Made by a program: the position numbers and the translations under genes | Notes under the pieces: model-generated | Database searches by the model: none | What the model was told of the DNA's origin: nothing | What the model saw: the letters and a program-made list of their open reading frames with translations, nothing else | Shown here: piece after piece, positions 51,000-61,613 of the stretch | Numbering within the stretch: position 1 is the stretch's first letter | How the letters are laid out: the number at the start of each line of letters is the position of its first letter | Source: Trichostrongylus colubriformis | Lineage: Eukaryota > Nematoda > Chromadorea > Rhabditida > Trichostrongylidae | Direction of reading: 5' to 3' | Assembly: GCA_963978905.1 (NCBI GenBank) | Contig: OZ022261.1 | Coordinates: 4,031,992 to 4,095,991, forward strand | Length of the DNA stretch: 64,000 nucleotides

Positions 51000-52500
51000 A
51001 ACTATATCAAAGGATACTTTTTAGAGTTTCCCTGTCTATGTCAATCACCGTAGTAGGTGCCAGTAACAAAGAATTTGTAGTGAGTTCGAGAATATGAAGC
51101 AGAGGATTACGCCGCCCACTTCTTGACGCATGACTGATGACCACCTCATAGAGACATTGTGCAGAGAGTCTCATGGATCATTTTTATCGACTGCATGAGC
51201 CCCTCTTTTCCATAGGGAAACAATAGCGGTGCTTGGTTTGTTCGTGGTAGAGAAATTTCTTTTGAAGTGTGGGCTGAGAGCAAGAGAGCGGGGGAGGGGA
51301 GTTGACGAAGAGTCGTTGGGAACTCTAGACGAATATTCGGAATATCCGCTGTCGCTAAGAGAAAGAAAAAGAGTAAGAAACCATTTGCAAAGATCAAGAA
51401 GCAAATAGAAAGATGAGTGGAAAAACCTAAGTGAAAAAGTGGGTTATCATCGAGAGCAAGGCGACCACCCTTCTACCCATGCGTCTGGAGAGGGCGTGGC
51501 TTATATGTATTTTATTGGAGATAGTGAGGTTGAAGCCAAGGCACTCTCTAATATTGTCGTGCGCAAAACACTCACACACTATCCTTCCGCCCCCTTGTCC
51601 TGTTATTCAACTGAACCACCCCAAACACTGGTGGAAGTGTGCAATGCGCTGACTTTCATGCGGGTGCAGTCTTTCATAAAATTCGTATCAAAAGCGGCGT
51701 AGAGGGGCCTTGATGAGTAGCATAACTAGACACGTTTGTAAGGTTAAATATAGCAATAACTTTACTACCGAGAAGAGAAAACAAAGCTACAAAGATTGAG
51801 AATGACGTTGGAAAAAATTGTCTTCTTTTCGATACCTCCTGAATTTTCGAGTATAATGAGACTACCTTTGAGGCACGAAACGGTTTTCGCTTCTTTTGAC
51901 TCGATTCACAATGTTCGACGTGTCAGTTTCTGTAATTTTTCGCTATTGGAGGTGAATCCAATATCAACTGGGAACTACCATTGTCTACTGTGCGGCAGAA
52001 ACGGGCTTTATGGTGGGATACAGGACTTTTCCATTTGGGGACAGGACCAGCAGTACTTCAAGAGCTCTGAGCCGCTTCTACCACAAGTGCGGATTGATAA
52101 GGAGTTTCCCATTCCTCGGACCACAAGATCATCCTCATGGGTTACATTCCGTTTGTGGCGGCCAAAAAGCCTTGCTGACTTTGATCCTTCCGTCGCGGGA
52201 GAGACAAGGCTCGAAGCATTTCGTAGTTTTACAACGGACTGTAGCGACTTCTAGTAACATGGTTCGAGCTGCAAAATGTCACGTTCTGCAATACATGTTG
52301 AAGACAATTGTCATCAAATCGTTCACGTGCCTGATTGCGTACTAGAGTCGAATTTAATACAAGGCTGCCCATTACTGTAAATGTGGAAGAAGCGAAATTC
52401 CCTTGGAGCACTTTTCTCGTTGATAAAGCGACCCTGCTCTCAGCACAAGGTGTCGAATAGTGGCGAATTTGCTAATCAGGACTCAACGCTGGCAAGCGCA
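51000..52500 (+). other. No gene recognised; two unexplained ORFs
   Basis: Plus-strand frames at 51439-51702 (87 codons) and 51796-52254 (152 codons) look somewhat protein-like but match nothing I recognise, and no splice structure was evident. Confidence 0.4.
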
Positions 52501-52522
52501 CTGGCAGCATTGCCACGACCTG

Positions 52523-52761
52523 TTAGGCCGCGGTCATACTTTACGTGTCTGCGGCAGGGCGTGACCGCGTATCTTGCGTCTCCACACTGCCTCGTTGCCA
52601 GCGTCATCTCTGCACCTCCCCCGTGCCACTCTCTCTCACAGGCAGCGAGAGAGAGTGGCACGGGGGAGGTGCAGAGATGACGCAGGCAACGAGGCAGTGC
52701 GGAGACGCAAGATACGCGGCCACGCCCTGCCGCAGACACGTAAAGTATGACCGCGGCCTTA
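52523..52761. repeat. Near-perfect 239-bp hairpin element
   Basis: 115-nt arms (52523-52637 and 52647-52761) separated by 9 nt (ACAGGCAGC), with only a few mismatches. GC-rich. Likely a foldback MITE; an older relative is at 4452-4607. Confidence 0.92.
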
Positions 52762-53123
52762 GCGTGCACTGGCGGCGTACGCTTTCCATTGATCATGAGT
52801 GTATGGTAACACAATTACGACCGCAGCGTTTGCGTGAAAAACCAGCTATTCTCTCAATTTTCTGCGGTTCCATTTCTTCCTAGTCTCGAACAACCGTACA
52901 ACTTTATTCTTGGCACCCATAAGGGTGATCGACATAGACAAGGAAAGTCTAGAAAGGTTTTTTTTGATATGCATTCTTTCGCGCACGGTCTCGTAGTGAA
53001 CCTGCAGTCAGGCAGCATGCAACGATGCGCACTCTAATGTTCTCGCTTAGGAGGAATGTTGGCCAAGATAAATGACAAAAGTAATATCACTCTATATATG
53101 ACGGAACAGTAGGTTTATGTGGT

Positions 53124-55355
53124 AATGGCTAAGATAGAGTTCTTCAAAGAGACGAGGCGAGGCGTCGGACGGGCGCGGCCACAAGAGCTCCAGGGAAAAG
53201 AGGGAGAAAGAGGGAGAGATGGAACCAGATTCGCTGACATGACACTCGCCTGGTGCAGAGAGATCACCCCCTGTACAAGTCGAGTGTCTGCAAATCTGGT
53301 TTGGTTAAATGGAGATGTGAATGGGTAGATAGCGTGCTGAAGCACTGACGGAAGTAAATTCACATGCGATTCAAGCATTCTCAAATAAAAAGGTTTCGCT
53401 GGAGACATGTACGTGTGGCAAAGCCATACAAGAGGGAGGGCGGATAGCTTGCCGCATCTGGGATTACTGTAGACCGCGACGTCTGCAGTACAGGAAGACG
53501 GGGACGTAATACCGTTTCAAACCATTGGCTCACCCATACGATTTGATCACCTAAAATGGCTCAGTGCCTCATTGCTTACTCATTTTTCTTTTGCTTTTCT
53601 TGTTGTGTCCGTTTTCCTTTCTCGCCTTCCGTCTCACTAAGATTAGGGATGACTGGTGTTGTAAAAGGCCTATCTGACCGTGCGGCTGTCAATCTTAATT
53701 TTTTCCATTGCAGTTGGTGAGATTGACAGCACAAATCTGCGACTATGAAGGAAATTTTTGCATTGTAAGGAGCGCGGGTCAATTCAAGTCGGGGGGAGGG
53801 GGGGGGGAGGATCTTATCAATAAATCCACACCCTCACGCGGCGCGTTTCGTGCGCAGTCTCTCTGGCTCGCTGCCAGCAGTGGCCGTAGTGCTGTGCGCG
53901 CTTCCAATGCTTTGCTTGAATTACTATTTGACGAACTGCTGCTATTGACACATTTCACTGCCAATTATATTAGTCATTATGACGAGTTTGGTACGGGGTG
54001 GAGGAAGAGAAAGGAGGTACGAGGTGGAAGAACCGTTCCTAGCGTCAAAAATCCCCTCTTGCAGATAGGAAACTCTTCATCTCAAAACTCCTCCCTACTC
54101 CCTGACGTAAGTTGAAACTCACTTTCAATCTAAGTGAAGCTTGTTTCTTCCTTGTCAAGGGGAAGAGGTGTGAACTTCAACACGAGCCTAGGAAGGAGAA
54201 AGTGCTTCGGGTGAGTGAAACAATATCCTTATGCAAAAAGAGGTTTGTTGCGTGAAAAGTGTTTCATTCGCCCAGGGCTCCCCTAAGACTCATATCTCTT
54301 CGTTGGATAGCGTTTTCTATCTTAGGGAATAGAACAATACTTCTTATTAGTTCGTACAGTTTGATGTATCCCCTTATCTAAGCCACAGATGAAGGTAGTG
54401 GTTCTTCTTCCAGCTAAGGCTTAGGCAAAAGCCTAGGCAAAAATAACACCAACGGACGAGCGATCCTCCACTCCAACAACATCAGCACCAATGATTGTCG
54501 CATACGAACGCCAAATAACACGCTAGAAACCTTGATGTTTCTCAACTCCGCGGAGATAAAGCGCGCCAGAGCGCCCGATAAGGTGCGCGCGCGACACGCG
54601 TCGCGTGAGGGTATGGATTTATCGTTGCGATCGGGGGGGAGACGCAACTTTGCGTCAAATTTTCATCGACGTCGAGCTTCTTTCCCTCCCTAGGCTTAGG
54701 CTAAAGCAGATGAAACCTATGCTTTGACAGATGCTTTTTCATGTGGAAGGAGTGAATATCAGTTTTAGCCTACTAGGGCGGGAAAGGAACTTCGACCTTG
54801 ACGCAAAATTGCGTCTCCCCTCGACTTGAATTGTTCCAGGAGCGCTAACTTTCTTGTCTGAGGTTTTCTTCACAGCTTCGTCTCATTGTGCCGCATTGTG
54901 ATTCTTACCAGATTAAGGGTTGCTTTAATTAGACACACATCTGTCGACTGCAATGGTCCGGTGCACCTCCATTACGCTAGTTAACTATAAAAGATATGAG
55001 ATCAGCGTCGTTACCCGGTGAGTTTCTCGAAAAATTGCATTTTTCATAAACATGTATTCGGTAATGTACTTCTTCCTTTTTTACTCATGGTTTACCTCTT
55101 TTTCTCTTTCCTTTTTTGAATCCATTGTACAGTTTGCTCTTTGTTCGGACGCTCGATTTAAAAGGATACTTCTTTAATCTGAGGATGAAAATTGTTATGA
55201 TGATTAGTTGGAGACCGTGAAAAGGTTGGTGTCACGGTGGCGGTTATTTGGCGTAATTTTTCTTATTAGTTCGGTTAGACCAGAACTTTAAGCATACTTT
55301 GCCTAGTAATGTACACACAAAACGCTCGGGAAGGGACGACAACGTCATCATTTAG
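53124..55355 (+). repeat. Large direct repeat, copy 1 (interrupted)
   Basis: 53124-53775 plus 54838-55355 match 57859-58919 plus 61501-61613 at high identity. Landmarks are GGCTAAGATAGAGTTCTTCA at the left, GGTGGCGGTTATTTGGCG, and CAACGTCATCATT at the right limit. Interrupted by the element at 53776-54837. At 55356 the sequence changes to a reverse transcriptase fragment. Confidence 0.9.
53776..54837. mobile_element. 1062-bp DNA element with 8-bp target duplication
   Basis: AGGAGCGC occurs at 53768-53775 and 54838-54845, and the uninterrupted copy 2 has it once (58517-58524), proving insertion. Ends GGGTCAATTCAAGTCG and, inverted, GGAACAATTCAAGTCG. An 8-bp duplication fits hAT-type elements. 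The interior has GACGCAACTTTGCGTC-like palindromes and no transposase. Confidence 0.85.
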
Positions 55356-55357
55356 AT

Positions 55358-55879
55358 TTGTTTATACCATATAGGTACATGGATGATCTGCTGGTCATAC
55401 ATAACCAGACAGAAGACGAAATAGAAGCAGGATTAAAAGTAATTTACAACAATATACTGGAACTTAAAAAGACTAACAAAACAGGGTTTAGCAGTAACTA
55501 CTTAGATCTCAAAATTGATATAATTAATGGAAAAATTGAAACTAATCTATATAATAAAACCGATGATTTCAATTTTAAGGTAATAAGATTTCCACACAAT
55601 AATAGCAATATATCCGAAAACATAAAAGGTTCAGTAATTTATACTGAAACCTTAAGAATCGCAAACACATGCTCTAGAATTGAAACCTTCATACAAAAAA
55701 TTAGTGACATGATTATATTACTAAAGGGAAATGAATATTCCAAAGATTTTATTTTGGTTAACATTATAAAATGCTTGTATAGAAATAAACACATATGTTA
55801 TAAATTCTCTATAACTAACAGTGTTATAACCATTGATAGTTTTGTAAAAAAGCTACTCTACAGCCTCAATGATGATTAA
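55358..55879 (+). pseudogene. Reverse transcriptase fragment, Penelope-like type (AT-rich)
   Basis: 173 open codons beginning FIPYRYMDDLLVIHN, the YxDD catalytic motif of palm motif C, then SNYLDLKIDIINGKIETNLY, TDDFNFKVIRFPHNNSNI and a C-terminal thumb-like region ending before TAA. The DDFNF..FP..NSNI pattern is one I associate with Penelope-like elements of the Naiad group, but that is from memory. The frame starts abruptly at the edge of the large repeat, so the N-terminal RT is missing. It is much richer in A+T than its surroundings and has no internal stops. Confidence 0.75.
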
Positions 55880-56288
55880 ATTCCTACAGTTCACGCTTGT
55901 ATTGGGCTATAGTATTCGCTTCATCACAGTGCATTTACTTAGTAATTGGTTACATGCAGTACATCCAATACGATTCCATTAGTATCCCTTGCTCCATTAC
56001 ACTCCTTCAGCGTAGCCAATTGCACCTTCATTTATTGATCATATGCCCCCCAGCCATTTCCTGACCCAGTCTTAACTGCGTATCAAACATAATAATTTAA
56101 ATCGTGTGGCCTAACTATGCCTTTATTTATCTATTATCTACTTCTATTTTTCGTTCTTCACTCTTTCTTGTTTTCTCATTCCTTAACTTAACACTAACAT
56201 TCCTTAACTCTACTCACTCTCATCCAATCCTAATACATTCTATTCTTTTCTAACGCATAGACTAATTTTTATTTCTGCCTCAGGTATT

Positions 56289-56367
56289 CACCAACCCCAC
56301 CTCACTGAAGAGCCTCAGGGGTTGGTGAAGACGATGGTTCGTATGAGGTTGAGGCGAAACGAACCAT
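56289..56367 (+). other. Two strong hairpins downstream of the RT fragment
   Basis: CACCAACCCC (56289-56298) pairs with GGGGTTGGTG (56318-56327); ATGGTTCG (56334-56341) pairs with CGAACCAT (56360-56367). Between the latter arms is GAGGCGAAA. GAAGACGATGG..CGAAACG echoes the 3' motif of the Penelope remnant at 43244. Probably a structured 3' region of the RT element. Confidence 0.55.
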
Positions 56368-57858
56368 TCCCATGACAGCATTTTTCTAACATCTGTATCC
56401 TTTAATTTTTCTTTGGTACGTGTGTTGAATTTTTGGACAAGTTTCTGCGATGGAGTAGTTCACTATAACGACGTTTCACTTCCGGCATCTAATAAAATTT
56501 TCATGGGAGCGAAAATGTTAAAAAAAAGAGCTATGTAAACAGTAGATCAAGGAAGGGAGTAGTCACCATCAATTGGGTGGTGAATCGATAAAAAGTCAAT
56601 AGATGCCACACGAATGATTGTGCGACACTCAATAACCCTGCCTCAGTCTGTATTTTTCTGTCTTCTACTCTCCTTTCACAACTCATTTCGTTTCATTTCA
56701 TTCCCGGTTTTCCCGTAAAATGCTGGGAGTCCCTATGCTTGTCCCTTTCTGCTCAAGACTGGTAAATTTCATCATAACGCCCGCATCATAACTTCCCATT
56801 GATCATCCCCTTCACTTTTTCCCTTGCTTAATGATTCAAATGTGCGGCCTCTGTTACCTTTACGTCAACATACGTAAAGTTCGATTTTCTCGTAGCTAGC
56901 CATCTCGTCACTCACCTGACTCTTGCCCTAATCCCGCTTATCATATTATTGTAGAGAATTGAAAATTGTCTGATGGGTTGCTACGGCTGGCCCATTTGTG
57001 ACCAGACCTCGGAGAGGCAATCGTACCACGATCCCATAAACCTTTTCTACAATCCGTTGTTAGATCGAGGAGTATGAAATATGTGGATGCTGACGGAACG
57101 CAGATGGCCTACGCCTTTCCGATTCAAAAGTCATATCTCTGATCGGTTTTGCATGGCCTTGTGTGAAGCCTAGGGTTAAGCAGAGGATGAAGACCTCTCA
57201 TGAGGCGGCGTATTTGAACTTGGATAAAGGAGGGCCGGAGTGGGTGGAATTGTGAAGGACATTCAGGGAATTGTGTGCCGTTATGTGTATCCGTGATCAA
57301 AATCTTATTTGTGCCCACACTAATACATAACCTATAAAAGCTTCCGTTATAACTAACAAATAAATGGTTAACCCACTGACCCAAACCTTTTTTAAACGAT
57401 AACTTATTAAATTGGCAAAAATTCAAATAAATCAAAACATCTTTATGATGTTCGGAGTCATTTTAGGGAAGAAGGGTATCTGGATGACATTTATGTAATC
57501 GAGTTGTTTACAAACATCATACAGTTTCACGCTGAACACCACACTCATATGTCAGGCACAACACTAGTACATAAGTTTCACCTTTACAGCACTTCTGACT
57601 TAGCTGCAAATCGTTTTGACAATTTCTGCATCCTGTTCACAAGCAAGACCCATTCCTGAAAGTCAGATAGACGTCACTCCGCAACCTAGAAGACTAAACT
57701 GTCAAGTGTTTCTCACTCTTAAATGTCGAATTTAGTGCATTCTTCTACCATTCATTGGAAAAATCCACGGAAAAGTTCTTTTGTTGTTCTTGTTACTCGT
57801 ATATTTATGTTGTATTTGCTTACTGAGGGCCGCATCCAAAGTTCTACGTGCATGTACA
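56368..57858. other. Spacer before large repeat copy 2
   Basis: No gene recognised. 57770-57850 is an end fragment of the 37712/41034 element family (TATATTTATGTTGTATTTGC, GGGCCGCAT, CAAAGTTCTACG). A 103-codon minus-strand frame at 57124-57435 has no recognisable domain. Confidence 0.5.
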
Positions 57859-58919
57859 AATGGCTAAGATAGAGTTCTTCAAAGAGACGAGGCGAGGCGT
57901 CGGACGGGCGCGGCCACGAGAGCTCCAGGGAAAAGAGGGAGAAACAGGAAACAAGAGAAACAGGGAGAGTTGGAACCAGATTCGCTCACATGACACTCGC
58001 CTGGTACAGGGAAATAATTTTCTGTACAAACCGAGTGTCTGCAAATCTGGTGCTGTTAAATGGAGATGTGAATGGGTAGATAGCGTGCTGAAGCACTGAC
58101 GGAAGTAAATTCACATGCGATTCAAGCATTCTCAAATAAAAAAGGTTTCCGCTGGAGACATGTACGTGTGGCAAAGCCATACAAGAGGGCGGATAGCTTG
58201 CCGCATCTGGGATTACTGTAGACCGCGACGTCTGCAGTACAAGAAGACGGGGACGTAATACCGTTTCAAACCATTGGCTCACCCATACGATTTTACCTAA
58301 AATGGCTCAGTGCCTCATTGCTTACTCATTTTTCTTTTGCTTTTCTTGTTGTGTCCGTTTTCCTTTCTCGCCTTCCGTCTTACTAAGATTAGGGATGACT
58401 GGTGTTGTAAAAGGCCTATCTGACCGTGAGGCTGTCAATCTTAATTTTTTTCCATTGCAGTTGGTGAGATTGACAGCGCAAATCTACGAGTATGAAGGAA
58501 ATTTTTGCATTGTAAGGAGCGCTGACTTTCTTGTCTGAGGTTTTCCTCACAGCTTCGTCTCATTGTGCCGCATTGTGATTCTTACCAGATTAAGGGTTGC
58601 TTTATTTAGACACACAGCTGTCGACTACAATGGTCCGGTGCACCTCCATTACGCTAGTTAACTATAAAAGATGTGAGATCAGCGTCGTTACCCATGAGTT
58701 TCTCGAAAAATTGCATTTTTCATAAACATGTATTCGGTAATGTACTTCTTCCTTTTTTACTCATGGTTTACCTCTTTTCTCGTTCCTTTTTTGAATCCAT
58801 TGTACAGTTTGCTCTTTGTTAGGACGCTCGATTTAAAGGGATACTTCTTTTCTCTAAGGATGAAAATTGTTATGATGATTAGTTGGAGACCGTGAAAAGG
58901 TTGGTGTTACGGTGGCGGT

Positions 58920-59210
58920 TGTTCTGGCAATCCGCCAGAACCCGCACTCTCATACCATGTAGGTAATCCCTTGAAGTACCGGTACACCTTTGATGACTGT
59001 TATTGTATGCAACACATGTTAGGCGTGACCTCGCTGAAGTTAAGAGGCACGCCCAGAGATGCAGAATGCTTCAGACATATTGTACCACTGACCACCTCTG
59101 TATGGGTGAATAAATGCTTCTAAGCCCATTTTAGCTTACACAGAAGCAGTCCGCGGAAGAACTCTACTTCCAAAGACCCAAAGGCGCCACCCTTCCGCCT
59201 AGCCACCACA
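58920..59210 (+). repeat. 5' LTR
   Basis: Begins TGTTCTGGCAATCCGCCAGA, ends CCTAGCCACCACA. Contains AATAAA at 59109-59114. Differs from the 3' LTR by about four substitutions and a 2-nt indel. Confidence 0.95.
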
Positions 59211-59721
59211 TTTTTTGGTGCATCGGCTAAAATAAAGCCGTTTACGAGGTCAGAAAATCTTCTGTCCTAGGGACTCAGTTAGCCCTAAAACCACAAACAA
59301 AGTTTGTGAAGTCCAATAGCTCAACAGCAGCTTGGTGTTTGTTGAATTCATTGAATTTAGCAGACATTTCTATAGGAATAAGCTTGAAAGCAGCGTTCCT
59401 ACTGCATTTTGTTCACTAATTCTCAAGGAGCAAGCAGCGAATTAAACTTTGCTGCAAAACAAACCTTATAGGCAAACCTGTCCTTATAGAACAACCGCTC
59501 GACAGCAGCGTGGTGGTTGTTAAATTCTTTAAATTTGATAGGCGCATTTATAGAATTTCGCTCATTAGCAGCGTTTCTACCAAAAATTACTTACGACCAC
59601 TATAATTCCTAGTGAGCAACCGCTTGAGAACAGCGAACACTTACTTGCTACATAAAAGCAAGTGTATCAATTCTCACGAAATAGTCGCTCAACAGTAGCG
59701 GACCTTACAGTTCTGACAAAA
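59211..59721 (+). other. Leader of the LTR element with internal repeats
   Basis: Contains the TGGTGCATCGGC site and imperfect repeats: GACAGCAGCGTGGTGGTTGT near 59501 resembles AACAGCAGCTTGGTGTTTGT near 59323, each followed by GAATT/AAATT, ATAGAATTT or ATAGGAAT and AGCAGCGTT; CGCT(T/C)GA.A.CAGCG recurs to 59700. Might act in packaging or dimerisation. Confidence 0.55.
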
Positions 59722-60951
59722 ATGTCACTATGTTTCCACAGAATATCAATATGTGGCAGTGCAGCTGCTCTAGCCGCAACACTCCAATACTATGAACCTT
59801 TCATTAAAAGGGAAGATTACGTAGGAAATGAAAAGGAAACACTCGAGAGAGCATTAGCTGATATCTCCCTTTTCACAACAGCATTAACCAGAATAAAAAA
59901 TTCAGCTGGAAATCTCCAAGGGAAAGTTGATACACTGGAGAGCCTTTACCGGAACGCTCAAAAAGCGGTTCAAAAGGAACTTCTGATATTGATTGGAGAA
60001 ATTGACGAGGTATCTCTATTCTGGCAACATTTAGCCACTGCAGAAGCCCTTACGTACGAGTTTGAGGACTTAATAACCGAGACGAGGATCAAATTGAATA
60101 AGATTCAAAGAAAAGAGTTTTTATCTCATACCGAAACCACAACGGATTCACCTCCCAGTAAAAGAAACGAAACTGTTAATATTCAGCCAATTTCCGACAA
60201 TTCGGAACCGATTTCAATTGCAAGAATGAACTCCACGGAATTCTGCAACAAATTCCCAGTGGCGGTTACACGGGATGATCCGAACATTATCAAAAAGACC
60301 TCATCTGAACCGAAAATCAGTAACCAGTCAAAACTACGATGTACACATGTGAGTTTCGAAAGCTATGACGACAAAAGTATTCCAGACGTAACTAATCACA
60401 GTGCTCCGTCTGATCTGCGTAAAGCACTAGCCTCACTAGATACAAATGATAACGATCGTGGTGTCGTAAACCCAGCAGACACCACAGAAGTCCCACATAC
60501 AACGTTTATTATTGAAAAACAGATGTCGCTAAATGAATATAGGGAATCTCCGTTGGGCGTCTTCAAGAAGGGACTAACTAGTAGAGAAAAAGAAGTGTAT
60601 ATGGTCTTCAAGAAGGGACTAACTAGTAGAGAAAAAGAAGTGTATATGATCATATGTCCTCAAGAAAATGCTGGCGTCGTCAGCTTTGCCAAAGGCAATA
60701 TCAAGAAACCATTCGCTCTCGAGAGCCTAGGAATTACTCCCAGAAGTAACTATGAGGTCATGACTAGTGTTGATAGAACACTCCCTTCCAGAAGAAATAC
60801 TTCTACAAAGGGTTTGTTATGGAACAATCAATGTCTGAAGGCCAAAGAACCAGCTAAAATGTACTGTGAGAGCAGAACTCGCTTTGTGTACAGTAATACC
60901 ATTAAATGTAAGTTGAAATGGGTAAATGTCATTTGCCCAAGGTGTACATAA
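59722..60951 (+). CDS. Gag-like protein of the LTR element (409 aa)
   Basis: Uninterrupted from the first in-frame ATG (59722; the open frame extends upstream to 59662 without ATG) to TAA at 60951. Residues about 15-140 are helical and charged (alternating hydrophobic/Glu-Lys, e.g. NLQGKVDTLESLYRNAQKAV), as in the coiled-coil N-terminal part of nematode BEL/Pao and Gypsy Gag proteins. The middle is Ser/Thr/Asn-rich and polar. There is no CCHC zinc knuckle; the C-terminus ends ICPRCT. A 45-bp perfect tandem duplication (60559-60603, 60604-60648) repeats VFKKGLTSREKEVYM (residues 280-294 and 295-309). Function as Gag is inferred from its position and layout, not from a recognised domain. Confidence 0.7.
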   Translation: MSLCFHRISICGSAAALAATLQYYEPFIKREDYVGNEKETLERALADISLFTTALTRIKNSAGNLQGKVDTLESLYRNAQKAVQKELLILIGEIDEVSLFWQHLATAEALTYEFEDLITETRIKLNKIQRKEFLSHTETTTDSPPSKRNETVNIQPISDNSEPISIARMNSTEFCNKFPVAVTRDDPNIIKKTSSEPKISNQSKLRCTHVSFESYDDKSIPDVTNHSAPSDLRKALASLDTNDNDRGVVNPADTTEVPHTTFIIEKQMSLNEYRESPLGVFKKGLTSREKEVYMVFKKGLTSREKEVYMIICPQENAGVVSFAKGNIKKPFALESLGITPRSNYEVMTSVDRTLPSRRNTSTKGLLWNNQCLKAKEPAKMYCESRTRFVYSNTIKCKLKWVNVICPRCT

Positions 60952-61211
60952 CTTACTAAGTGTTCATTCGCCCAGTTTGTGGATGTACGCTTTTTTCATC
61001 TCTCCCCTCCACCACTTCGAAGCCACCAATTCTACAACGCTCGACAGGACGCCTCAATGCAGTAGAAGCAACCAGCTGTCATCTACCTGGAGAGTTAAAG
61101 AGGCGTTGCAACAAAAGATCCCTGTTGAATTGTAAAGTTACGCTTAATCATTGAAATATCTCTTGTCGTTGTTAATTTTCTCAGAGTTGTATTTCTCCTT
61201 GCGCCGCGGAG

Positions 61212-61500
61212 TGTTCTGGCAATCCGCCAGAACCCGCACTCTCATGCCATGTAGGTAATCCCTTGAAGTACCGGTACACCTTTGATGACTGTTATTGTAT
61301 GCAACACATGTTAGGCGTGACCTCGCTGATGTTAAGAGGCACGCCCAGAGATGCAGAATGCTTTAGACATATTCTACCACTGACCACCTCTGTATGGGTG
61401 AATAAATGCTTCTAAGCCCATTTTAGCTTACACAGAAGCAGTCCGCGGAAGAACTCTACTTCCAGACCCAAAGGCGCCACCCTTCCGCCTAGCCACCACA
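61212..61500 (+). repeat. 3' LTR
   Basis: Same TGTTCTGG...CCACCACA as the 5' LTR; AATAAA at 61401-61406. The preceding GCCGCGGAG is only a weak polypurine tract. Followed directly by the GCGGT target duplication. Confidence 0.95.
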
Positions 61501-61613
61501 GCGGTTATTTGGCGTAAATTTTTCTTATCAGTTCGGTTAGACCAGAACTTTAAGCATACTTTGCCTAGTAATGTACACACAAAACGCTCGGGGAAGGGAC
61601 GACAACGTCATCA

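Larger units (their letters stand above)
58920..61500 (+). mobile_element. Non-autonomous LTR retrotransposon, gag-only (2.58 kb)
   Basis: Two LTRs (291 and 289 bp, TG...CA) surround a 2.0-kb interior with one large ORF. The 5-bp target duplication GCGGT (58915-58919, 61501-61505) and the empty site in repeat copy 1 (GGTGGCGGTTATTTGGCG, about 55231) confirm the insertion. A TGG-initiated candidate primer-binding site (TGGTGCATCGGC) lies 5 nt after the 5' LTR. No protease, RT, RNase H or integrase is present, so it must rely on another element. Confidence 0.93.
57859..61613 (+). repeat. Large direct repeat, copy 2 (interrupted by LTR element)
   Basis: 57859-58919 and 61501-61613 correspond to copy 1 without its 1062-bp insertion. 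The copy is broken by the LTR retrotransposon. Beyond 61613 the two copies diverge (ATTTAGATTT in copy 1, ATTTTTTTTTTGG in copy 2). Confidence 0.9.

Noticed and set aside
51796..52254. 152-codon plus-strand ORF
   Set aside because: Uninterrupted but unlike any family I know; overlaps a 111-codon frame in another register and has no splice or poly(A) context.
53708..54115. 135-codon ORF spanning a repeat/element junction
   Set aside because: It crosses the boundary of the 1062-bp insertion at 53776, so it is a chance fusion.
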